Part shown: positions 19,414-28,951 of the stretch, piece after piece | How positions within the stretch are numbered: position 1 is the first letter of the stretch | Layout: every line of letters begins with the position of its first letter | NCBI GenBank assembly: GCA_003216915.1 | Contig: QCIB01000006.1 | Span: 22,641 to 86,640, forward strand | Source: Prochlorococcus sp. AG-402-I23 | Lineage (GTDB): Bacteria > Cyanobacteriota > Cyanobacteriia > PCC-6307 > Cyanobiaceae | Reading direction: 5' to 3' | DNA: 64,000 nucleotides | Notes under the pieces: generated by a model | Database searches by the model: none | What the model was told of the DNA's origin: nothing | What the model saw: the letters and a program-made list of their open reading frames with translations, nothing else | Translations under genes and position numbers: made by a program

Positions 19414-20637
19414 TTAAAGATCTCCTTTCTGCTTCATTGAATTAATTATTCTAGGCAATTCAATTCCTAAGGGATAATGATTTTTAAAGTTTAATTTGTT
19501 GACAATATCTGAAGGCAAATTAAAACCTAATTTATTCAATACAAAGTTTCCAATTTTTGACCTATCAATTATCCCCAAAGGAATATCTGCAGAATTGAGA
19601 ACCAATAAAAAACCTTCATTTGTTTCTTCAAGTCTTTCTATAGTTCTCCATAATTTATAGTTATGAGATACACTTTCAAAACTATCGATTGGTTTCTTAA
19701 AATCTCCAACAAAGTTCCGTTCCCATTTTTTTAAGGAAACAGTTTTTAAAATATTCTCGTCAACAAAACCGGTCCATCTACCATTATTAGTAACAAAAAA
19801 ATATTTATCCGATGCATCTTTCTTATTTTTTATTAATTTATTAAATTCTGAGAAATTTGAATCGTATTCAATTTTCCTCAAAGGCTTTAGTTTGATCTCA
19901 GAAACTTTACTAAATTTAAGTATGTTTTCAATTTTAAAAAATTGACTTTCAGATTTCGAAGAATTAACTCCAAACAAGCCTAAAAAAGAAAGAATAAAAC
20001 CAAAGTAAAAGTTAAATCTAAATAAACAAACTATCCCAAAAAATAAAACAAAAAAAGATAATAATAAATTAACTTTATTGAGGAAATTTCTTCCTTTATT
20101 TTTACTCCCAGAGAAATGCCAAATAATACTTTTTAATAAATTCCCTCCATCTAAAGATCCAATTGGAATCAAATTTAAGAAGCCCAAGAATAAATTAAAT
20201 ATACCTACTCTAGAAATTACATTAACTGCTATTTGTTCTTGAGATGCACTGTTATTACTAATTAAAAGTAGGATAGATGCTGTAGCGAAACATAAAAGAG
20301 GTCTTACAATTGCAATTTTTATATTACCTAAAGCAGTTTGACAATACTTATCTATTTGTAAAATTGCACCTAAAAAATAAAAAGTAATTTTTTTTATTTT
20401 TACACCCTGATTAAGTGAAACAAACGTATGAAAAACCTCATGAAAAATAATTGAAGATAATAAGAAAAAAGAAGTTAAAAATCCTATCATCCAAGATTCT
20501 CTAATATTATAAATATCACCTGAAGTTAAATTAACCTGATTACTTATACTCCATGAGAATAAAAAGAGAATAGCAAACCAATAAGGGTGAACTTTAAAGG
20601 GAATTCCCCATATTTTAAAAATTTGCCAACTTCTCAA
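19414..20637 (-). CDS. Site-2 protease family intramembrane metalloprotease
   Basis: A 407-residue multi-pass membrane protein. The zinc motif HEVFH (in IIFHEVFHTF, about residues 65-69) and the second-ligand segment IPIGSLDGGNLLKS mark the M50/S2P family, which cuts membrane proteins within the bilayer, often to release regulators. The C-terminal 170 residues are soluble and resemble a pair of CBS domains (KYFFVTNNGRWTGFVDENIL, GFLLVLNSADIPLGIIDRSKI). Substrate unknown. It is divergent from trpF, with 55 bp between the starts. Confidence 0.85.
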   Translation of the reverse strand: MRSWQIFKIWGIPFKVHPYWFAILFLFSWSISNQVNLTSGDIYNIRESWMIGFLTSFFLLSSIIFHEVFHTFVSLNQGVKIKKITFYFLGAILQIDKYCQTALGNIKIAIVRPLLCFATASILLLISNNSASQEQIAVNVISRVGIFNLFLGFLNLIPIGSLDGGNLLKSIIWHFSGSKNKGRNFLNKVNLLLSFFVLFFGIVCLFRFNFYFGFILSFLGLFGVNSSKSESQFFKIENILKFSKVSEIKLKPLRKIEYDSNFSEFNKLIKNKKDASDKYFFVTNNGRWTGFVDENILKTVSLKKWERNFVGDFKKPIDSFESVSHNYKLWRTIERLEETNEGFLLVLNSADIPLGIIDRSKIGNFVLNKLGFNLPSDIVNKLNFKNHYPLGIELPRIINSMKQKGDL

Positions 20638-20692
20638 AAATAATCTCCGCTATATTTAGCAATAATATTAATTTTACATAAAGGCTAATTAT

Positions 20693-21349
20693 ATGCCCAA
20701 GAGTAATACTTTAATTAAAATTTGTGGCCTAACCTCAGAAGAACAAGCTCTTCAAGTAGCAAAATTAGGAGCGCATGCTATCGGCATTATTTCCGTGGAA
20801 GAGTCACCAAGATATATATCAGCTGAAATTAAGAAAAATATTTTTACAACCTTAGAAAGGTTCTATCCAAAAATCGAGAGGGTATCAGTTGTACAAAATT
20901 GTCCCATAGACTTAATTATTAAAAATTTCTTAGGAAATCCAAGTGAAACTATCATTCAATTACATGGAGATGAAGATATTGATTATTGCAAAAAAATAAG
21001 GAAAAAAATTCCCAATATTAGCCTATGGAAGGCTTTCAGAATAAAAACGGAAAAGGACATAGATAAAATAAAACCTTATGAGGATTTTGTAGATGCGATA
21101 CTACTTGATTCTTGGAATAAAGAAACTTATGGAGGTTCAGGGAAAAAAATAAATTCTATTTATTTAAAGAATTTGCAATTTAGCAAACCATGGTGGCTGG
21201 CAGGTGGAATATCAATTGAATGGATTGATGAAATCCTTACTGACTTCAAACCAGATGGATTAGATATCTCAAGTAGTATTGAAATATCTCCAGGTTTAAA
21301 AGATATTAAAAAAACAGAAGATCTTTTTAATTTTTTAAAAAGAAATTAG
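20693..21349 (+). CDS. trpF: Phosphoribosylanthranilate isomerase
   Basis: Third step of tryptophan synthesis from anthranilate: an Amadori rearrangement of PRA to CdRP. The 218-residue TIM barrel has KICGLTSEEQAL at the N-terminus (catalytic Cys), ILLDSWNKETYGGSGK (catalytic Asp) and PWWLAGGIS and GLDISSSIEISPGLKD near the phosphate site. It overlaps the convergent folE stop by 4 bp. Confidence 0.95.
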   Translation: MPKSNTLIKICGLTSEEQALQVAKLGAHAIGIISVEESPRYISAEIKKNIFTTLERFYPKIERVSVVQNCPIDLIIKNFLGNPSETIIQLHGDEDIDYCKKIRKKIPNISLWKAFRIKTEKDIDKIKPYEDFVDAILLDSWNKETYGGSGKKINSIYLKNLQFSKPWWLAGGISIEWIDEILTDFKPDGLDISSSIEISPGLKDIKKTEDLFNFLKRN

Positions 21350-22086
21350 TAATTATTAGTAGCGGACTGCTGTTTTACAAGCTCAAAAAATTCTTGTTTT
21401 AAACTTAAATCGTGTCTAAAATCGCCTCTAACCACAGAATTAATCATACTTGTATTTGGTTCTTTGACTCCCCTCCACTTCATACAATAATGTTGGGCCT
21501 TTACAATAATACCTAAACCTTTAGGTTCACACAGTTTTTCAATTTCATCTGCAAGGATCATTACAGCTTCTTCCTGAATATGAGGTCTTGAAAAAACCCA
21601 ATCAGCAACTCTCGCAAATTTTGAAAGTCCTATGACTTTATTTCCAGGTTTAATACCTATCCAACACTCTCCTAGAATTGGAACTAAGTGATGTGAACAT
21701 GCAGATCTGACCGAAATTGGACCAACTGTATAAATTTCATCAAGATTCTTGTCATTAGGGAAACTTGTAACTTTAGGTTGTTCATGATATCTGCCTTTAA
21801 AAACTTCATTTAGATACATTTTTGAAACTCTTTCAGCAGTTTCTTGAGTATTATGATCATTTTCAACATCTATTACAAGGGACTTTAGTAAGTCTTTAAC
21901 TCTTGAGGCTACTTCTTTTTCTAAAATTTCTAATTCACCAGGATTTATAAAATCAGAAATATTATCGTTAGCACTAAATCTTGTACCAGAATTCTTGATT
22001 CTTTCTCTTATAATTTCAGAAATTAGTTTATTAGTAATCTGGTCGTCAAAGTTTCTAATATTATCGTTGGGTAATGTAGAGGTCAT
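21346..22086 (-). CDS. folE: GTP cyclohydrolase I
   Basis: Converts GTP to 7,8-dihydroneopterin triphosphate for folate and pterin synthesis. The 246-residue product has VGPISVRSACSHHLVPILGECWIGI (zinc Cys/His) and QHYCMKWRGV (second zinc Cys). The first 40 residues are a variable extension. It overlaps trpF by 4 bp at the 3' end, and a 154-bp AT-rich gap separates it from the upstream short-chain dehydrogenase gene. Two pterin-dehydratase homologues also lie in this window. Confidence 0.96.
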   Translation of the reverse strand: MTSTLPNDNIRNFDDQITNKLISEIIRERIKNSGTRFSANDNISDFINPGELEILEKEVASRVKDLLKSLVIDVENDHNTQETAERVSKMYLNEVFKGRYHEQPKVTSFPNDKNLDEIYTVGPISVRSACSHHLVPILGECWIGIKPGNKVIGLSKFARVADWVFSRPHIQEEAVMILADEIEKLCEPKGLGIIVKAQHYCMKWRGVKEPNTSMINSVVRGDFRHDLSLKQEFFELVKQQSATNNY

Positions 22087-22240
22087 AAAATTCTAAACAG
22101 AAAATTGTAAGCAACTTAATTAACTGTATCTTTCTAAAGCTTAATTGCTCATATACTATATCACATTCTCTTGTTCAATCGGGTTCAAATAGCACTAAAA
22201 AAAAATCACTGTTTAAAGGTTGAGCAGATAAACAGAATGT

Positions 22241-22948
22241 TTAAAAGGCTCCGCCAGAAGGCATCAAAGTCAAGTCTTCGATCAATTGTGATTCAGGTTT
22301 TTGAGCCATGTAGAGAATAGTTTCTGATACCTCGTTTGAGGAGAGCATAGAAGTTCTATCAAAATCAGAATTGATTGATTCGGAGTCCCAAAGAGGAGTA
22401 TTTACTGAACCAAGAGTTATTGTGCACGCTCTTATTGAATTAGATCTCTCCTCCTCCCTCAAGCATTTAGTAAACATAGCTAGTGCAGATTTTGAAACAC
22501 AATAAGCTCCCCATTGGGGGAATGCATTATAGGAAGCATGACTACTAACATTAATAACTAAACCACCATTTTTTCTCATTTGAGGAATTATTGAACTACA
22601 AATTTGAAAAACACTTGTAAGGTTTATTTGAATAGTTTGTTCCCATTGACCTAATTCCATTTCAACTAAAGGGCCATTAAATGCGCAACCTGCATTATTA
22701 ATCAATACTGAAGGGCACCCATACTTCTCAATTGCCTCTTTAACACAATGCTCTATTTCTAGAGGATTAGATAAATCACATTTTACTAGGTTAATTTTTG
22801 ATTTAGTGGTCAACAATTCGCTCTTTAGTTTCTCCATTAAATCCATATTCCTGGAGAGTAAAATTAAATCCCAGCCAGCATTGGCAAAAGTAATTGCGGT
22901 AGATCTACCAATACCTTTCGTAGCACCCGTTATAAAAGCTAGTTTCAA
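22241..22948 (-). CDS. Short-chain dehydrogenase/reductase
   Basis: An NAD(P)-dependent oxidoreductase of the SDR family: TGATKGIGRSTA cofactor motif, NNAGCAFNGPL, catalytic Ser in VINVSSHAS and YCVSK active site. The frame can be opened back to 22990, overlapping accA by 41 bp. A TTG at 22948, directly after the accA stop at 22950, gives a standard start MKLAFITGATKGIG and removes the overlap, so I prefer it. The substrate is unknown; its place with accA, aar and ado suggests lipid or aldehyde metabolism. Confidence 0.85.
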   Translation of the reverse strand: MKLAFITGATKGIGRSTAITFANAGWDLILLSRNMDLMEKLKSELLTTKSKINLVKCDLSNPLEIEHCVKEAIEKYGCPSVLINNAGCAFNGPLVEMELGQWEQTIQINLTSVFQICSSIIPQMRKNGGLVINVSSHASYNAFPQWGAYCVSKSALAMFTKCLREEERSNSIRACTITLGSVNTPLWDSESINSDFDRTSMLSSNEVSETILYMAQKPESQLIEDLTLMPSGGAF

Positions 22949-22949
22949 G

Positions 22950-23957
22950 TTATTCAGTTTTTTGGGGAATTTCACTATAAATCTCTTCAATATTATTTGC
23001 TTCGATAAATTTACCTAAAACCCTAAATTTTTTGTATCTTTCCTCAATTAATTCGTCTTCAGGCATTTGCAGTAAAGCATTAAGGTGTTTCTCAATAGCC
23101 TCTTTTAATGTGTTACCAGCATCTAAAGGAGCCCAATTATTCCCACCAGAAGGTTCTGGTAATACCTCATCTATTATACCTAATTTAAGTAAATCTTTAC
23201 CTGTAATTTTAAGTGCTGATGCAGCTTCTGGTGCCTTCGCAGCATCTCTCCACAAAATTGATGCACATGCTTCCGGACTAGCAACTGTGTAAACACTGTG
23301 TTCAAACATTAGTAACCTATCGGCAACACCTATTCCAAGTGCGCCTCCTGAACCTCCTTCTCCAATGACAGTAGCCACAATTGGAACTTTCAATCCAAAC
23401 ATTTCTCGAAGGTTTCTTGCAATCGCTTCACCTTGACCTTGTTCTTCAGCTTTTAAACCAGCATAAGCTCCAGGAGTATCAATAAATGTAAGAATTGGCA
23501 GAGAGAATCTATTTGCATGCTGCATTAATCTAAGAGCTTTTCTGTAACCTCCTGGTTTTGCCATCCCAAAGTTTCTTACTACATTTTCTTTTGTGTCCCT
23601 TCCTTTCTGATGACCTAACATCAACACTGGTCTATTATTTATCGAGCCTATCCCCCCAATTAGTGCCATATCATCGCCACCATTTCTGTCTCCATGTAAT
23701 TCGATCCAGTCATCGCAAAACATTTGAACAAAGTCCAAAGTACTTGGTCTTTGAGGATGTCTAGCTACCTGAATCTTTTGAGCAGGGGTGAGGGATTTAA
23801 ATATTTCTTCTCTTCTTCTAGCAGCTAAGGTTTCAAGCTGTAAAAGTTGTTGACTAACATCTACCTCTGAATCTCGAGCCAATTCTTTAATTTGCTCTAT
23901 CTGCTTCTCAAGTTCGACAAGAGGCTTTTCAAAATCAAGAAGGTAACGTTTAGCCAT
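22950..23957 (-). CDS. accA: Acetyl-CoA carboxylase carboxyltransferase subunit alpha
   Basis: Transfers the carboxyl from biotin to acetyl-CoA to make malonyl-CoA for fatty acids. The 335 residues include [21 protein letters not shown] at the N-terminus, [57 protein letters not shown] and [16 protein letters not shown]. It starts 3 bp after the aar stop, so aar-accA are clearly coupled, linking fatty acid supply to alkane formation. Confidence 0.97.
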   Translation of the reverse strand: MAKRYLLDFEKPLVELEKQIEQIKELARDSEVDVSQQLLQLETLAARRREEIFKSLTPAQKIQVARHPQRPSTLDFVQMFCDDWIELHGDRNGGDDMALIGGIGSINNRPVLMLGHQKGRDTKENVVRNFGMAKPGGYRKALRLMQHANRFSLPILTFIDTPGAYAGLKAEEQGQGEAIARNLREMFGLKVPIVATVIGEGGSGGALGIGVADRLLMFEHSVYTVASPEACASILWRDAAKAPEAASALKITGKDLLKLGIIDEVLPEPSGGNNWAPLDAGNTLKEAIEKHLNALLQMPEDELIEERYKKFRVLGKFIEANNIEEIYSEIPQKTE

Positions 23958-23960
23958 AAT

Positions 23961-25001
23961 TTAGACAGTTAATACTTTAGGCTGCTTATCAAGTCCAATA
24001 GCGGAAAAACCATGTTTTAAAGAAGCTGCTCCAATAAATTCCATCTTTTCAAGGGAAATGTTATTTCTTCCCCAACTAAAGTTTGTATGACACTTTTCAA
24101 ATTCTAAAATCATAGCTTCTGCAAAGCAAGCAAACATCTCTCGCTGAGGGTTTTGCATTTCCGCAAGTTCCATCATATTCCAACCAATATCATTGAAAAA
24201 CTCTACTATGCCTCCTTTTAAAACATAAATATTTTCACCCTGAAATTTCTCATCAAGATTTTTGGGGTATCCACCATCAATCATTAAACATGGTTTTTTT
24301 AAGTTATCAGTATCAATTTCAATAGTTTTAGGCATACTTGCAACCCACACAACAATATCCGCTTGAGGTAATGCCTCATCTAAACTTGTTATGGTGCCAC
24401 CATCTAATTCTTTTTGTAACAGCGCTAGAGGTTCTTGTTGTCTTGCTACCATAAGAAGTTCTGAAATCCCAGTTTTATTGATAAGCCACCTACAAACAGC
24501 ACTACCAATATCACCTGTAGCACCAATTACAGCAACAGTTGCTTTTTTAAGGTCTATCCCAATGCGAGGCGCATTTATCTCTAGTTGCTTACAAATAACC
24601 CAGGCGGTATGAGTATTGCCAGTAGTAAACCTTTCCCACTCTAATGCTGTATTTCTAATTTGTTTATGCTGTAGAAGATTAAAATTCTCAAAAATAATAG
24701 AAGTAAATCCTCCTAAAGCGGTAATGTTAATCCCTTTTTTCTGAGCTAGTTCCATAGCATTTAGTACTTTTCTTCTAGCGGTTTTAAACCTAGAAAGCAT
24801 TTCAGGAACAAAGCAAGAATCTATGTAGGAACCTTCAATAGATATTCCAGTAGCACTTTTAACTTCTACATTCTCAACCAATTGAGGAGGAGCTGTACAC
24901 CAAACATCTAGGTCGCCATCTGCTATGTGATCAAAACCTAGTAATGAAGCTTTTCTTTTTGCATCTTCAAAACTAGTTGAGTGGCCTATTAACCCAAACA
25001 T
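23961..25001 (-). CDS. aar: Long-chain acyl-[acyl-carrier-protein] reductase
   Basis: Reduces fatty acyl-ACP to fatty aldehyde with NADPH, the first step of cyanobacterial alkane synthesis. The 346-residue protein begins [23 protein letters not shown]. It has a Rossmann motif [18 protein letters not shown] near residue 157, and the active-site Cys in [15 protein letters not shown] (about residue 290) expected to carry the acyl-thioester. It follows ado by 108 bp and precedes accA by 3 bp. Confidence 0.96.
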   Translation of the reverse strand: MFGLIGHSTSFEDAKRKASLLGFDHIADGDLDVWCTAPPQLVENVEVKSATGISIEGSYIDSCFVPEMLSRFKTARRKVLNAMELAQKKGINITALGGFTSIIFENFNLLQHKQIRNTALEWERFTTGNTHTAWVICKQLEINAPRIGIDLKKATVAVIGATGDIGSAVCRWLINKTGISELLMVARQQEPLALLQKELDGGTITSLDEALPQADIVVWVASMPKTIEIDTDNLKKPCLMIDGGYPKNLDEKFQGENIYVLKGGIVEFFNDIGWNMMELAEMQNPQREMFACFAEAMILEFEKCHTNFSWGRNNISLEKMEFIGAASLKHGFSAIGLDKQPKVLTV

Positions 25002-25109
25002 TTAAAAATTTATTAATGATTTCTATACAATGTTATGAAGAATAGCACAGAGGTAACTACTTAAAAAGAAAGATTAATTATTAAAAAGCTTAATTAAGTA
25101 GAACTGTGA

Positions 25110-25838
25110 TTAGACGATAGCTGCCATAGCCATTCTTGCAATTTCTCTATTATCTAAACCTATTTCCATCAATGTATCTTGATAAGCAATCATAAATTCT
25201 TCCATTAATTCTTCTTTGTCCATAGCCAAAACAGATGCGTCTTCTGCTACTTCATCTAACATCTTTTTAATTAAGGGAAGGTTAACCTTATTAGCTTCCA
25301 TTAATTCCTCTTTACAAGTAGATAAATTCTCCTTAAGCCATTCTTGACCATAATTTAAATGAAGGTATTCATCTTTAACCACTCCCTCTGTTATTTTTTT
25401 TGCAAAAGGATCAGCAACTCTTATGTAGACGTTATAAGCAGAGATTGCAAATGCTTCGATTAAGATAGCTTGTATTAAAAGACATGTTGTTAAATTTCCT
25501 TTTTCAAGAGCAATTTGAAAATTACCATGTAATTTAGAAAAGAATTTTTTTGCAAATTCCATATCAGCTTCTACGCCTAAATTTCTTCCACAGGCAGTAA
25601 AGCCTTTTTTATGTTTCATTTCCATTCTCGCCAATTTAGTTAACTCCTCTAACTCATTTGGTATTAAAGATGCTATTGAAATGTAATTATCATGAGCTTC
25701 TTGCTCTCCCTCTATAACAATTGCATTTATTCTGCTGTATGCATCCTTATAAGAATCTGTAGTGAAGTCGGGTAAATCTAAAGAGATCGGATTAGTCGAT
25801 TCTTCAATAGTTTTTTTATTTGATTCTAGAGTTTGCAT
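25110..25838 (-). CDS. ado: Aldehyde deformylating oxygenase (alkane synthase)
   Basis: Ferritin-like di-iron enzyme turning Cn fatty aldehyde into Cn-1 alkane plus formate, producing the heptadecane/pentadecane known from marine cyanobacteria. With the ATG at 25838 the 242 residues place the iron ligands at Glu45, Glu73 and His76, with the others in LLIQAILIEAF and KDEYLHLNYG, the numbering of the characterised Prochlorococcus enzyme. An ATG 27 bp upstream (25865) is possible but adds an unconserved tail. AYNVY replaces the usual AYH-x-Y near residue 135. Confidence 0.96.
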   Translation of the reverse strand: MQTLESNKKTIEESTNPISLDLPDFTTDSYKDAYSRINAIVIEGEQEAHDNYISIASLIPNELEELTKLARMEMKHKKGFTACGRNLGVEADMEFAKKFFSKLHGNFQIALEKGNLTTCLLIQAILIEAFAISAYNVYIRVADPFAKKITEGVVKDEYLHLNYGQEWLKENLSTCKEELMEANKVNLPLIKKMLDEVAEDASVLAMDKEELMEEFMIAYQDTLMEIGLDNREIARMAMAAIV

Positions 25839-25948
25839 GTCAGTAATCTTTAGCTCATTATGCATGAATATTACATGATTATAGTGAGTTTATTTAAATA
25901 TCATGAAAATAGTTTCAATTGTTAAGTCACATTTTTTACTTAAACTTT

Positions 25949-26743
25949 TTAAGAATTGTTTGGCCAATCTGATTGCATCAGATTCATAATCAATTTGAAC
26001 CAATGATTAATCAATAATTCCTTTAAATTTTTCCCTAAAGACTCATTTGCTCCTCTGCTATCCCCAATAACACCTGATTTACTGAAGTCGTCAGTAAGCC
26101 AAGCAGTAGGCGCATTTCCCTCTAGACTCCAGCCTTCTGGGATCTTCCCTTTAGTGCCCTCATTTGGCCGTTCATCGCCTACTAATTCTGGTTTTAAAGC
26201 GAGCATCAAACTTGTTTCAGCTAAAGAAGCATGAAGCCCATCCTCGATCTCAGTTTTTGTTAACAATTCATTTAGTCCATTAACACCACTCCATAAGAAA
26301 CAAGGGAAAACTGCCATCCCTGGTGAGCAACTTCTTAGCTCTCTTGCCGCTGTATTTAGTAGCGAGATTTGACCTCCATGTCCATTAATCAATATCAATC
26401 TTTTAAAGCCCATTTCAGATAATTGGCCTCCGACTTCTTTAATCATTGAAGTTATTAAATTTGAGGAAAGTGAAATTGTCCCAGCAAAACCCTTATGTTC
26501 TGGCGAAAAACCGATATATTGAGTAGGAAGTTTTTTTAATGGAATATCGGCAGGGATTAATTTTAAAACTTCACTAATGATTTCATCAACAAAAATACTA
26601 TCTGTAGCAAGAGGCAAATGCGGTCCATGTTGCTCAACAGCACCGAATGGCCAAATCACTGTTGATCGTTTTTCTTTTGCAATACTCTCAATTTCTTGCC
26701 AATTTAAATATTCAAATTTATTAGGTATTGGTTTAAAGTTCAT
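25949..26743 (-). CDS. Creatininase-family amidohydrolase
   Basis: A metal-dependent hydrolase of 264 residues. The family motifs WPFGAVEQHGPHLPLATDS (about residues 31-49), GFSPEHKGFAGTISL, LINGHGGQ and HASLAETSL are intact, giving a two-metal site. Family members cleave cyclic amides or formamides (creatinine, deazaflavin or riboflavin precursors). The true substrate is not evident here. It lies 110 bp upstream of ado on the same strand and is divergent from the S1-domain gene. Confidence 0.85.
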   Translation of the reverse strand: MNFKPIPNKFEYLNWQEIESIAKEKRSTVIWPFGAVEQHGPHLPLATDSIFVDEIISEVLKLIPADIPLKKLPTQYIGFSPEHKGFAGTISLSSNLITSMIKEVGGQLSEMGFKRLILINGHGGQISLLNTAARELRSCSPGMAVFPCFLWSGVNGLNELLTKTEIEDGLHASLAETSLMLALKPELVGDERPNEGTKGKIPEGWSLEGNAPTAWLTDDFSKSGVIGDSRGANESLGKNLKELLINHWFKLIMNLMQSDWPNNS

Positions 26744-26809
26744 TAATTTTAATTTTGAGTACTAACATTTAGAGTATGTTAATAATTAATTATTCTTATT
26801 TTACCTACG

Positions 26810-28027
26810 ATGGGAGTCAGTAATAAAAATGCCCAAGATAATATCCAACCAAAGGGCAATAAAAAACCTCTTCAGGTACTTCACATAAGCAAGAAAGATT
26901 CTCAAAAAAAATCTCAAGAGATACATAATGAGCAAACCAATTCGCAAGAAGATATTAAAAAAGAAAATATTGCAATCAAACCTCAAATCATTAAAGATGA
27001 TTCAGTAAAAGAAATTGAGTACAGTAATGAAAAAACCAAGGATCTTGATATTCCTCATCAAGATCTAACTCGACAAGACTTAAATAGACCCCTTGATTTT
27101 TCTGAGCAAAGCACAGGTTTTCAATTAGAAAGAACAGTTGATGAATTCGATTTTGATGAAAGTGCTTTTTTGGAGGCTCTAAATGCAAATGAGCCAATTG
27201 GGGCCACTGGAGAAATAATTTCAGGTAAGGTTATAGCAATCGAAAGTGATGGATTATATGTTGACATTGGTGGAAAAGCACCTGGTTATATGCCCAAAAA
27301 AGAATGTGGTTTGGGTGTCATAACTAACTTTAAAGAAAAGTTTTCTGTAGGCCTTGAAATGGAAGTTTTGGTTATCAAAGAACAAAATGCTGATGGGATG
27401 GTAACGGTGAGCGCTCGGGCATTAATTCTGAGGCAAAGTTGGGAGAAAGTATCAAGTTCTTCAAAAAATGGAGAATTAATTAACGTTTTAATTAATGGAT
27501 TTAACAGAGGTGGGCTTACTTGTGATGTAGATGGATTAAGAGGATTTATCCCAAGATCTCAACTTGAAGATGGTCAAGACTATCAATCTTTTGTTGGTAA
27601 AAATCTAAAAGTCGCGTTTCTTGAGGTTAATCCAGAATCCAGAAAATTAGTTCTCTCTGAAAAGAAAGCATCATTAGTATCTAAACTTACAAGTCTAGAA
27701 TTAGGTCAATTAATTGAAGGAGAAGTTTTAGCTGTAAAACCATATGGCTTCTTTATTGATTTAGGTGGAGCTAGTGGACTTCTTCATCAATCCTCATTAA
27801 CAAATGGATCGATTCGTTCTTTAAGAGAAGTTTTTAGAGAAGGGGAAATTATAAAAGCTTTAATATCTGAAATTGACCTTGAAAAAGGGCGCATTGGCCT
27901 CAATACAGCACTCCTAGAAAACTCTGCTGGAGAATTAATTATTGATAAGCAAAAAGTTATGCAAGAAGCTACAGAGAGAGCACTAAAAACTAAAGCACTC
28001 TTCGATAAAAAAGAACAAGATAAATGA
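26810..28027 (+). CDS. S1-domain RNA-binding protein, ribosomal protein S1 homologue
   Basis: 405 residues: a charged, low-complexity N-terminus of about 130 residues, then three S1 (OB-fold) repeats near 137-205, 218-287 and 298-372. The third (GEVLAVKPYGFFIDLGGASGLLHQS) is the most typical. Cyanobacteria carry a main S1 plus a second S1-like protein that binds RNA in translation; this is the second type, judging by the long acidic/basic tail. Its stop overlaps the next gene's start by 4 bp (ATGA), so it is translationally coupled to a Tab2-like factor. Confidence 0.85.
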   Translation: MGVSNKNAQDNIQPKGNKKPLQVLHISKKDSQKKSQEIHNEQTNSQEDIKKENIAIKPQIIKDDSVKEIEYSNEKTKDLDIPHQDLTRQDLNRPLDFSEQSTGFQLERTVDEFDFDESAFLEALNANEPIGATGEIISGKVIAIESDGLYVDIGGKAPGYMPKKECGLGVITNFKEKFSVGLEMEVLVIKEQNADGMVTVSARALILRQSWEKVSSSSKNGELINVLINGFNRGGLTCDVDGLRGFIPRSQLEDGQDYQSFVGKNLKVAFLEVNPESRKLVLSEKKASLVSKLTSLELGQLIEGEVLAVKPYGFFIDLGGASGLLHQSSLTNGSIRSLREVFREGEIIKALISEIDLEKGRIGLNTALLENSAGELIIDKQKVMQEATERALKTKALFDKKEQDK

Positions 28028-28929
28028 ACATTAATAAAAAAATGCAGTCAAGTCTTAAATTAAAAATTTCAGATTGGGAATTAGACTTTTACTCAAGACC
28101 AATTATTGAATCAAATGGAAAAAAAAGGTGGGAGTTAATTATTTGCTCTACTAGAAATTATAAGGCAGAAGATATTTTCATTTGGAATAAAAAATGTCCT
28201 GCCAATGAAGTTAACTCAGTATGGCTTACAAAAGCACTAAATGAAGCAATAAGTGAAGCAAAAGAACAAGGGTGGGGGAAACCTTCAATAGTTCGATTCT
28301 GGAGGTCGTCAATGAAATCGATCATTAAGAAATCTCTGGAGGCTCTAAGTATTGAAGCTATTGTAAGTAGGAGAACTTACGATTTATTAGATAGAATCGA
28401 ATTCCTTGAAAAAGAGATTTATCCAAAGGAAAAAGGTTATGTAAAAGGCGTATTAGCCCCTACTTTTACTTCTAAAATGGAAAATTCTCCTCAACCTCTG
28501 CCAGAAGCAGTAAGGGGCGATGCTTTAACTATCTCTGAAATATCAATTGGCGAATTAAAATCAGCAGAAAATTGGCCTATAGAATTTGGAGATATTTTCC
28601 CAATTCAGCAAGATTTAGATAATAATTACTTAGTTCCTGGATTAAGACTTTTTAGCAAAGATAGATGTTTAGCACTTTCTGCATGGTTCAGTTGTTTAGA
28701 ACCTATTAAATTAGTCATCAATAAGAACCAACTCATACTTGAAGCTTCAGAAGACGATAAGTGGCTGGTAACTGATTTACCAGAAAAAGATGCAAACATT
28801 TTGAGTGCAAAGTTTTTAGAGAATAAGAAAAATTCTTTTGGTTATCAATTTATTTCCATACAGTCGACGCCATACATCGAAAAATTTGCAGGATTCTGGA
28901 TCTTGAGAGATATTGAATTAATTTCATAA
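28024..28929 (+). CDS. Tab2/Atab2-family RNA-binding protein
   Basis: A 301-residue homologue of Tab2, which in algae and plants binds the psaB leader and activates translation of photosystem I/II mRNAs. The N-terminal WELDFYSRPIIESNGKKRWELIICS, the SIVRFWRSSMKSIIKKSLEALSI region and the C-terminal KFAGFWILRDIELIS are the family's landmarks. It overlaps the S1-domain gene by 4 bp, so the pair likely forms a translation-control unit. The product is predicted cytoplasmic. Confidence 0.85.
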   Translation: MNINKKMQSSLKLKISDWELDFYSRPIIESNGKKRWELIICSTRNYKAEDIFIWNKKCPANEVNSVWLTKALNEAISEAKEQGWGKPSIVRFWRSSMKSIIKKSLEALSIEAIVSRRTYDLLDRIEFLEKEIYPKEKGYVKGVLAPTFTSKMENSPQPLPEAVRGDALTISEISIGELKSAENWPIEFGDIFPIQQDLDNNYLVPGLRLFSKDRCLALSAWFSCLEPIKLVINKNQLILEASEDDKWLVTDLPEKDANILSAKFLENKKNSFGYQFISIQSTPYIEKFAGFWILRDIELIS

Positions 28930-28951
28930 ATTCAGTTTAGGAGCAGGAACT

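Noticed and set aside
22175..22195. tRNA-like T-loop (GGGTTCAAAT) between folE and the dehydrogenase gene
   Set aside because: The flanking bases do not form a T-stem, and no acceptor or anticodon arms can be drawn.
22949..22990. Dehydrogenase start at 22990 overlapping accA
   Set aside because: The extra 14 residues are not typical of the family; a TTG at 22948 gives the normal start without overlap.
25057..25101. CTACTTAA/TTAAGTAG inverted repeat upstream of aar as a terminator of ado
   Set aside because: The loop is 29 nt and there is no T-run; too weak to list as a feature.
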